The position numbers and the translations under genes were made by a program. From contig CAJHNH020001106.1 in NCBI GenBank assembly GCA_905116865.2, positions 5,001 to 69,000 on the forward strand: DNA of 64,000 nucleotides, written 5' to 3'. The notes under the pieces were generated by a model that did no database searches, was not told where the DNA came from, and saw nothing but the letters and a program-made list of their open reading frames with translations. This document shows positions 23,901 to 35,423 of the stretch, piece by piece. The DNA comes from Candidula unifasciata. Lineage: Eukaryota; Mollusca; Gastropoda; Stylommatophora; Geomitridae. The stretch's first letter is position 1. Every line of letters starts with the position of its first letter.

Positions 23901-26900
23901 TACTTACTGTTACCGTTGTGTAGTTCATTGCTAGTTCAAGAAAGGCCATCGAGCGAAATGTTTTGTTGTTGTTTGGTGCATATTTTTCTGCTTCCCTGTT
24001 TCATTAAGCTTTTTGGTCACATTTCACTGAGTTTCCTGAAATGATAACACAGTGTGTCAGCCACCCTTTTAAGGTGGAGTACAGAAGAAGAGGAAGAAGA
24101 ATACTGTGTGATAGAACTACTGATGAAGAGAATAGAACGAACGAACGAACAAACTTTATTTTCAAAGGGTTACAAATTGGGCACGCAGGCCCGTCTGACA
24201 TTCGGCCCTTCTAAGTACTCATTTTTCAGAGTACTAATACCTGTTATCAATAATGCATGTTATGGATTTTAAAAGAAATATATAATGCATACACACATCG
24301 TGTGAACGCCATCATACACACTCACACACACGTATACATACATCTACATTTTCATACAGGTGAACTCATATACAGACATACGTGATACATACACACCTGC
24401 ATCTACATACATATACAAGCATACACATACACAGAAATAAATGCACAAACAGAAAACACACACACATACATTTATGGATATACATGCACACACGCATTCC
24501 ATATATTCACATCTATACATGCACCCATGCATACACACATATACCATTACATGTACAGACACCAACATATGCCAAAAAACCACACATTTACACTTACATG
24601 AATACATACACCCACACACATGCATATATATATCCACACATTTATACCTAAACTCACATCTTTACACACATACATACATACCTAAATATACTTTCATATA
24701 TCCACATGCATACACACACAATCACACACACATGCACACTTGCATGCTTTTATAAATACACAAACACCCACATACCTACACAGCTACATATACCTGCATA
24801 CACCCACATTATACATAAATATACACACACAGATACAATCACATACTTACACATTTACATTCATACATTCTCATACATACAGACATACATAATACATACA
24901 TGCACCTACATACATATACGCACGCACACATACACATGTGTACATACATAGGCTAAATCTGCATGCATACATAATACAAACATACATCAACATACAAACA
25001 TAAACACACATTTACATAGACATACATGCGCACGCGCGCACACACACATGCATACATACACACATCCATACATACACTCACATACTTACAAACATACATA
25101 CATACTTGCAAACACACATAAATTCACACACATACTTACACAGATACATACATACATCCACCAACATGCATACAAACACACATACGTGCATACATACACA
25201 CACATAACATACATAAACACATATGCATGCATACACACATAACTAATCACACAAACAGACACCCTCATACAAACATTCACTTATATATGCCTGCATACAT
25301 ACATACTTGCATACATAATACAGACACACACACAATCACACTCATATACAATCACACATATATTTACAACCTACATACATAATTACACACGCATACTCAC
25401 AAACCTAAAAATACAGACATATATCCACATATATACATACACACTAACAATTACACACACCCACCCACATAATACACACATATAATACATATAAGTAAGG
25501 TGATAATAAATGTGAATAGAGAGAGAGAGAGAACTGAAAAAATTTCAGCGAATCAAGAGATGAAGAAAAAACCCTAACCTTGGAAACTATTCACCTTCAG
25601 CTCATCAACCTGTGTTTTCATAGACCAGTCGGTACTCAATGAGTGACATGGTCAAAATCACTCAAGCCGACTTTTTTCCCCATGACATCCTGGTACTAAT
25701 TTTTTTAGGCTGGGTCAGTTCAAGAGACCTCTAGGAGTGAAGTGTAAAGATGGCAGCACCACTTTTGACATGCACCGGAGAGGTGCAGCGTTTTATTATC
25801 CATTTTTTTAAATGAGCGACCTAAAAACATTTATTGGTTTGCATGATGATGTGCATCTGTCGGTCCGGCAAGTGTGTGAGTTTCAAAACGGCATGACATC
25901 TATGACAGACTGTTCACGGCCAGATCAGGCACACCGAGTAGGAATCCCAGAGTTGATTGCAGTCTTTCCCCCGTGTGGGTTCCGGGGCCCCATAATAGGG
26001 GAAAACAAGAATAGACCCACTGGCTCCCCAAAAGCATGTCGTAAGAGTCGACTAATTGGGGAGCTTCCTTTGAAGTCGGAGTGCATCTGCCGGAGAGGCA
26101 AGGAAACAACAGTCTGTATTCAAGAGAATTAGATCTGTAAAACTGATGCACACACAACACTCAGGTTCTAGAGCAGGACTGCAGTTCAGTAGTGGACGAA
26201 CAACCAGAACTTTCCGCCAGAGTGTACAGCTGGTGAATAAGAAGAAGAAGAAGATTGCAGTTTTTGAAGGAGAACCACAGATTGACTGCGAGCGACATTG
26301 CCACACATCTTGGCATCGGTCAGGGTTCAGCCCACCAGATCATCCATGATGTGTTACAGTACTGCAAAGTGTCTGCGTGGTGGATGTCACAAAAGTTGAT
26401 TCCAGAATTGAAACGACACATTGATGCATTTTCAAAAGTGCTACTTTCGAAACTTCCTACTCCATTCATACACTTGCTCTGCTGACGGGCTTGTATCACC
26501 ATACTGCACCTTCATGCGCCAATAGATTTTTATAGGTTTCACCTATTCACTAATTCAGGAGCCGTGTTTGCGCAGTTGATAGGAGGCTCGCTTTCAAATC
26601 CAGCTGCGACTCTCGGTGTTTGAAACCGGGCAGTTCCCAGGGTTCACCCGACCTCTAGGAAATGGGTACCAGAGTTTACACTCTGGGGTAAATGGAGGAA
26701 CGTCTCTGTAGTTATGGAGTTACGTGCTGACGGCAACACAGGCGGACAGTTTCTTATCAGCTGTCGTACTGGTGGCAGAGCACTTATGGTTTATAACCGT
26801 GTGCAATGACACTGGTCTACATCTCCCAACTTTATCTTTTTTTTTAACGTTTATTCACTAATTAAAAAATGGATAACTATTCCTGTTGCTCTTTGTTGCA

Positions 26901-29900
26901 CGCCAGAATGGGGGCGACCATCTTTAAACTATCATTATGACATCACCTATTAAGGCGCTGGCGTTGGATAGGACACACATTGTGAAAACCTGAGAAGAAT
27001 ATAACTAGGATGTCTTTGCACTGGAACCCACAGGGGCAGAGAAATAAAGGAAGACCCACACACACACACACAAAAGGGAGCTAGAGAGTTAAGTTTAAAA
27101 GATGGGCAGGATATTGGAAGAGCTGCATGCGATAACGAAGGATATAATGATTTGGTGTAAGGTGGTTGAGGGCCTAAGCTCCATTTGAGGTTAGAAAAGC
27201 AGAAGAAGAAGAAGAATGACATCACCGTCTTTGTCTGCACTGTGCTTTCATAAGTTTTCAACACTCTTGATAAACATGATAGGTAACAAGACTAAAGTAT
27301 GGTTATCGTCATTTGTATTTCGCTTTTAGATTTTAATTTGAAGGCCCCTCATTTATTGAAATACTAAATTTCTATAATTTTTTTGTCCTTGACAGTTTCG
27401 ACTGATGAACGAATTCCAACAGGAGGCCCCAAACTATTGGGTGCGTTATCCATTAAGTTACCTGGAGGAAATTATCAAGGGTTCACTGAACCTGCTGATG
27501 CTGCAGATGACACCACAATCTCCTTCTACCAGGCTGACTCCTCTACACTTCATTGCTGTGCTGGATCCAAGAGCACAGTGGTTTACTAAATGGATGGTGA
27601 GACCTCCTCCTCTTCCTTCTTCCTCCTCCTCCTCCTTCTTCTTCTCCTCCTCCTCTTCTCCCTCATCTTTTTCTGCATTCACCCTTTGGAGTACAGTTGG
27701 AATATTGTTTTTTTTTTGCTAAGGCTGCATATTTACACATTTTGACCGAACACATCCGATTTCAGGAAACCTCTAATTCATCATCATTATCATCAGGTGC
27801 CTTGCTGACTGGCGTGGGCGATCATGCATCTCCACAATCTGTGATCTCCTGCAGCATGTATCAATTCGTGTGCTGACACACCTCCATGCCATGCAACAAG
27901 ACTGTCAAGAATCTTCTCTCGTTGTCTTCCTCTATCCCTCCTTCCACAGATCTTTCCAGTGGTCACAACATGTTCCATATTCCCTCTCTCTTATTAAGTA
28001 CCTTTAAAGACATGCTTGTTAATTATTTTAGTACTGAAAGTACTAAAATACTGAAAATAGTGAAAAGGCATTGGGTAATTCCCCCCCCCCCCCCCAAACC
28101 CTCCAGTGGGGTCAAATGATGATAGCCTTATATTTTTATGGAGCAGTCAGTACTTGATGAATGATGTGGTCAACACCATGCTGGCCACCTTTATTTCCCA
28201 GGGCACTGCCTGGTACCTATTTCATGATTGTTCTTTGCAATATTCTTCTTCTTCTTCTCGTTCACTGGCTGTAAACTCCGGCCGAAAGTTCTGGTTGTTC
28301 GTCCACTTCTGGACTGCAGTCCTGTTCCAGAACCTGAGTGTTTGGGTGCATCCGTTTGACAGATATGTATGCAGACTGTTGGTTCCTTGCCTCTCAGACA
28401 GAAGCACTCCGACTTCGAAGGAAGCTCCCAATTAGTCGACTCTTACGACATGCTTTTGGGTAGGCAGTGGGTCTATTCTTGTTTTTCCTATAGTAGGGCC
28501 CCGGAACCCACACGGGGGATTTGCAATATTAATTTACTGTAAATTCCTGTTTTTTGATGTGATATACATGTCCTTATAATTGTTTTTGGTCGTCAGTCTT
28601 TAGTGGGGAAGTGAGTTCTTAAAGGATATATAGAGCCAGTCATGATGTATGCAAGTGAATCATGGACAGTAGTCGGTTAGTGAGAAATAATGTGGATTTT
28701 TTTTTAAAGGCCATTTTAACAACAGTGGCATTTTAAACATATGGTTTAAGAACTCATTTTTTTAGGTGCATAGATCAGTTGGCAGTTGGTACTCGATGGT
28801 AATGTGATCCGCATAATTTCAGCCACCTTTGCTTCCCACGACCATGCGTTTACCCATTTTAAGCTGCCAGAATGAGAGCCAAGTTATTAAAAAAAATTGT
28901 AAACAAAAAATTAAATCAGGTTCAGTGCAGAAAGTCAACTAATTGAAGGGGGGGGGGGGGTTTCCTTCAAAGTCAGAGTGCATCTGCTAGAGACAAGGCA
29001 CTAACAGTCTGCTAACACTTAAGCCATGTATAAGTAAATGTGCGCACAACCCTCAAATTCTGGAATAATACTAAAGTCCAGAAGTGGATGAACAACCAGA
29101 ATTTTCTGCTAGAGTTTACAGCAGGGGAACGCAGAGAAGAAGTAGAAGAAGAAGAAGAAAAAGAAAAAGAATGTGGAATTTAACCTGAGACCTTTTGGCC
29201 AACATTCATGCATGAGACCATTATGCCACTATGGCTTACTTTGTGAAAGCTTCTGAGAAGTACTTCTACAGAAGAATGACAATGTTAGGAACAGATAAAA
29301 AGCAAAGAAATCTTGAAAGAAATTAGGTCACAGAGAGAATTCTTTTTCTTGGCATTCACTGGCTGTAAACTCAGACAGAAAGTTCCGGTTCTTTTTATAC
29401 TTCTGGACCTTGGTCTTGTTCCAGAATTTTGTGTGCACATCAATTTTACTGATCAGATTTATTTGCATGCAGACTTTTGGTTCCTTACCTAAAAATACAA
29501 CTGATTACCCACATTCTGAAGATATTGTCTAGGAAGGAATCCCACTGAAGAAGAAAACTGACCGCCACAGGTTATACCATACCCTGGGTTATGTTAACTT
29601 TTTTCTGTCCCAAAGAATCCAGTATGGGTGATTGGGTATTTAAAAAAGTCTGGAGATGTGAACCAGCGTCATTGCACATGGTTATAAACCAAAAGTACTC
29701 TGCCACCAATTAGGACAGCTGTTAAGAAACTGTCCATCTGTGCCGCTGTCCACATGAAACTCTGTAGCTACAGTGACGTTCCTCCATTTACCCCAGAGTG
29801 TTAACTCTGGTAACCATTCACTAGAGGCTGGGTAAACCCGGGGAATTGCCCAGTTTCAAACACTGGCCCTGGGCTGCAGCCACTGCTATCGACTGCACTA

Positions 29901-32900
29901 ACGCAGCACCCTGGGTGATTGGGTAGTATTCATGTATACTCCCCATATGGGTTCCGGGGCTGCATTTTGTTGGGAAAAAAGATAACAAACCCACTGCCCC
30001 CCCCTCCCCCAACAAGCATGTTGTACAAGTCGGCTGATTAGCTGACAGTTACTGACGATCTTTCCCTAGATGAAGAATATGAATATGAAAGGCTTCAGCA
30101 ATTCTGTCTAAACTAATGATAGTGTGATCAAACCAAAAATTGGTGAAGCTTATGTCCTGAACACGCTCCTTGACCTCAGTGAAATGTGGACTCTGCATGC
30201 TTCTCAAGAAAAAAAGACTGAATACTTTCCACAGGCTTTGTATGAGATGATTTTCTTGGGATATCATGACAAGACTTCTATCTCTAACAAATTTGTATTC
30301 AGAAGAGCAGGAATGCCAACAGTGTACTTTCTACCGAAGCAAAGGTGCTGGTTGGGACATGTCTCCCACATGGAGAACAGTCACATTCTAAAGGATCTCC
30401 TGTATGGTGAACTGGAAACAGGGACAAGATCAGCAGGAAGCTACACTGCACGGACATAGGCGAATACGACTTCAAAAATACAACATTAACACAGACACCT
30501 GAGAAAGATCAGCTGCAGACTGAATCCTGTGGAGGGACCAGTAAAAGCCAGTGTACCGCAGAGTGGAAACATCTAAGAGAAATATCTGCATCAGTGCAAT
30601 TGAGCATCAATATTTTTATGTGGACTTTGTGGCAAAGCTTGCCCCTCCCAGGAAGGACAGAAAAAGCGCTGTAAAGACACTCTCAGGACTTCTCTCAATT
30701 CTTTTGGCACCGATACAGCGACATGGGAGGTTGCTGCACAAGACTGTTCTGGATGGCGTACCTCCCTCAGGCATGGTGCATCAGCCTGCCAGGCAGCGGA
30801 GGTTGCACAGGCAGAGAATCTGAGGCAGACTAGAAAGAACCCTACTGCTAATCTCACACTTACTGCGGCTTCCATCTGTTGTCCGCACTGTTCAAGAACT
30901 TTCCAGGCTCATACTGAACTAATCAGACACCTTCGTACTCATAATCATTGACCACTACTACTTTGGATGAAAGTGGTCTTCATCACTCGTGATGGACGAA
31001 CAAAACACCCCTCCAATAATGGCCTTTACATTTGTAACAGATGCTGTTTCCAAATCCAAGGGCACAACTTCATGGTCCCCAGGAACTCTTCTTCTTCTTT
31101 ACGTTCACCAGCTGTAAACTCAGGTGGAAAGTTTTGGTTGTTCGTCCACTTCTGGATTGCAGTCATGTTCCAGAACCTGAGTGTTGCATGTGCATGCGTT
31201 TTACATATCTGACTCATTTGTATGCAGACTGCTGGTTCCTTGCCCCTCAGGCATATGCACTCCGACTTTGAATAAAGCTCCCAATTAGTCGACTCTTAGG
31301 ACATGCTTTTGGGCAGGCAGTGGGTCTGTGCTTGTTTCCTTTATAATAGGGCCCCAGAACCCACACGGGGATCCCAGGAACTCATGGTTACCTATCATGA
31401 GAAATACATTTATTTATGTTAAAGTCATTTTTTCCTGTTTTTACCTCCCTGCTTGTCTCTTTTATATATCTTTTATAAATTTTGTGTCTTTTCAACTTGA
31501 TTCTGTTAAAATTTTAATCTTTATCCTGCTTTATTTCAGCATTGCAACTACAGTAGACAAGAACTATTAGATCGACTTCAGCAGTACAAAATCCTAGTGA
31601 GTTTGTATATCCTCAATGTAAAAAACAAGTAGTTCAGTTGGCAGAGTCTGTCATATTGGTGAGGGATGTTAGGCTGTGTTCAAAGGCAGTATAAGTGCAC
31701 GGGGGTTTAGAAGCCTCTTAGTGCAGTAAAGCCTAGGATATGATACTGCAACATCTAGTCGAGAATGGAGGTGGAGACAGTCACTGCAGCCTTCTGCTGG
31801 ATTGAAAACCAAATGCAGAGTGGCAAGCATCATTTCAGAGGTTCTAGGTAGTTTATATTGTTTGGATATTATCTCCAGGGTATGCTGAGGGGGGTGTGTG
31901 GTCTCGAGGCATGGTGTCCGCCTCGAGTGCTAGAGGTTCCAGGTTCAATCCCCCGTACGTGCTGAGATTTTTTCACGTGGACGGGGACTTCTAGTAATTC
32001 CCCCTGGTCTCTAGCTAGTGAGATCGGATGTCCGTGTGCATTGTTGCAAACGTAAAAAATCCCTTTACAGTTGGAAATTAAAACGAGTAGCCTAACGGAG
32101 CTGCCCGGACAAAATTTTGAGTTAAAAATCTACCCAAAGTATTTCAGGATCCTGGTTGGTGCTCCAGAGCCTGTGCACTGTGCTGAGCTTCTTCAGACTC
32201 AGACTTGAGTTAGAAGAAGAATGGATCACTTATTGTTTACACCCGTGTGCCATGATGTTGATCTGTTGTTCAAAACCTTAAACCAAATCCAGGGTATGCA
32301 GGTGTGCTGAAAAATGGACAGTCAGGCAGACTGGCTAATGCTGTGCCACTTGGTCATAAACTGTTACATGACAAGCTAGATTTCATCACAGCTCTTTGGG
32401 AAAGAGTGAACTGTGCAGAAGCACAAATAGATCATCACAGTCTGAAGAGAATGGGGCAGATGGAAATGACAAGGACAAATGACTGACACTCAGCACTCAT
32501 TCAAAGCAAGGACAAAGACAGGCATATAATCATATTGCTGCTGGTACCATCATACATTAAACTCCACGCTGACTGCTGATATCAGCTGTTAAATAGACCC
32601 AACTTAGCTCATATTCTAGGTCATTACATTAGTGTCCAGTATCCTTCTCACTGCCTTTCTCAGACAACTTTTCAGAAAACTCTAAAAACTTGAAAAAATA
32701 ATCCAGTAACTATTTTACTTGGGCATATTGAGAGAATGTCAGATGACAGAGAGTGAACAACTGTATACACAAGGCAGCTGAATGCTTGTAGACCATGAGG
32801 CTGACCAAGATGATGATGGAGAGAAAATGTCCAGACAGACCTACATGCTCTTGGTGTTACCAATTGGAGGGAGAAGGCCAACCAGAGAGATGAATGGGAG

Positions 32901-35388
32901 CAGCAATGAACCTCAAGGGCTTGGAATGCTGAAGTAGAAAAAGCAGAAGTACTATTTTACAAGGGTGGGACTATCCCAGAACTATGGAATTAAGAAAGGT
33001 AAATTCATTGCATAGCTTGGTAAAAACATTTTCTCAAAGACTCTGCAAAATTGATGATGAAGTCTGATCTGGTTATCCTGTTGAGATGGCAACATACCAA
33101 TTCCTACAGTAGGTGGAAGAGATGATTAGAGGTGACAGGTGAGTAAGGGTTGACTCTGTAGCAGCTGCATTAGAGTGCTCGCATGGTTCAGCATACAACA
33201 TAATGCAGTTTGAAGAAAATGTCCAGGCTGTTGATGAAGTCTGATCTGGTTATCCTGTTGAGATGGCAACATACCCATTCCTACAGTAGGTGGAAGAGAT
33301 GATTAGAGGTGACAGGTGAGTAAGGGTTGACTCTGTAGCAGCTGCATTAGAGTGCTCGTATGGTTCAGCATACAACATAATGCAGTTTGAAGAAAATGTC
33401 CAGGCTGTTGATGAAGTCTGATCTGGTTATCCTGTTGAGATGGCAACACACCCATTCCTACAGTAGGTGGAAGAGATGATTAGAGGTGACAGATGAGTAA
33501 GGGTTGACTCTGTAGCAGCTGCAATAGAGTGCTCGTATGGTTCAGCATACAACATAATGCAGTTTGAAGAAAATGCCCAGGCATGCTAACTAGAGAAGTA
33601 CTGTTTGTTCATAACAATGCCAGACCACATACGTTCGGTTAACGGTTAACTCTGGAGAAAATTAACCTTCTAGGGTGGGAGCTGCTGGACCATCCACCTT
33701 ACAGCTCCACCTTAGCCCCTAGTGATTTCCAATTGCTTTTGGGTCCACCTTGGCAGGAGACATTTTGCAGAAGTTGAATGTGAAGTGAAAATGTGGTTTA
33801 GAAAACAGAGCACACAGTTCTATTCAGCAGGTTCTGGAGGACTAATAAAATTATGGGACAAATGCATCAATGTTGGCAGAAGTTTTATTGAAAAATGAAG
33901 GGAAAATGTATGTGTAAAAATAAACAGTTTTCAAGTTGTTATCAGCTTTAGTTTAAAAAAAAAAAAAACCTTTTGTGACTTAGTTATTGACTTCCTCTCA
34001 TATAAATTTTTCATTTGTCAGGTAGAAACATCCTTGAAGTACTTTTAATAGTACTATAAACTGTTCATTTGTCAGGTGGAAACATCCTTGAAGTACTTTT
34101 AATTGTACTATAAATGTTTATTTGTCAGGTGGAAACATCCTTGAAGTACTGCACAGATTTTTCTTCACTGTGTAAACCAAGTCCTGATGAAATGCATGAA
34201 GTCACTGAATCTCTGTTCAAGACATCTTTGAGTAAATATTTTTAACATTGTTAAAATTTACACCAATTAACTGATTCTGTATGTAGCAACTAGTATTGAT
34301 CTGTTAGCCATGTTTTGAAGTCCAAAATTAGATTTTGATAACTCACCCTCGCACAAAATAACCGTCTTTTTATGGACAGACCAGATGAGGACCTTATCTA
34401 GTCTCAGAACCGGGCACAATTAGCTAAAGAGCAACATTTATCATCATCATCATCATTAGGGGCCGTGCTGATAAGTATAGGCAGCCATGTTTTACCATCT
34501 CACATGATCACAAGAATCACAGATTTCAGTGTTTTTGTCTCGTGCCTTCTATGTGGCCAAGCCATCCAGGTATTTATCTCTTTACCTTCTCCTTGCTCTT
34601 TTTTCCCAACAGCAACAGCTGTCTGTCCATGAGCAACAGCTGTCTGTCCAAGACCAACAGCTATCTTTCCATGAGCAACAGCTGTCTGTCCATGAGCAAC
34701 AGCTGTCTGTCCATGAGCAACAGCTGTCTGTCCATGAGCAACAGCTGTCTGTCCATGAGCAACAGCTGTCTGTCCATGAGCAACAGCTGTCTGTCCATGA
34801 GCAACAGCTGTCTGTCCATGACCAGCAGCTGTCAGTCCATGAGCAACAGCTGTCTGTCCATGACCAACAGCTGTCTGTCGGCTGCTCTTAGGCTCAGTCC
34901 ACCACCTGCTCCCACGGTTTCACTTGACCCTGTTAGGGGGGTGGGCTAAACAGGTACTCCACCTTGTCCACTGGTGCCCTGTAGACTAGTAGAGTGGAGC
35001 AGATGCTTGACTTCTCCTGTGAATGAGAATACCCCTGCCTACCCTGCCACCCCAAAAACACCACATGCATGCCGAAATTTAAAATGGCATCTTTAACCAT
35101 TTGCCCGTTGTAATTTGTGCTCCGGATAATAAACATACTCTAAAACTGTTCCCATTAAAGCAAACTATTTGACCTAGAGAAATGACAATGGAAGCAAAAC
35201 TTTCGTGGTCCATTGGGTGAACTAATACAAAATGGTTAAATTCATAAAAGAGATAAAATTGCTTATATAGACAATATCTTTCAATCGAGTGAATGAAAAA
35301 TAAGGAGATTTTGGTTAGTTCTTTGCTATTTCTCATTTCATGTTCATATATTTATCCCCCCTTGTAAGTTCCAAGGCTCCAGTGGAAA

Positions 35389-35423
<35 letters not shown>

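Noticed and set aside
24344..25280. His/Thr/Tyr-rich ORFs
   Set aside because: ACAT/ACAC microsatellite read in several frames on both strands.
31890..31960. Functional tRNA gene
   Set aside because: The tRNA-like boxes are the head of SINE-A; the same head recurs in several dispersed copies and is bounded by a retroposition TSD. The same applies to the heads of SINE-B, -D, -E and -F.
34529..34949. 120- and 135-residue repeat proteins (QQLSVHE / SNSCLSM)
   Set aside because: Products of a 24-bp minisatellite whose period is a multiple of three, inside a LINE fragment.
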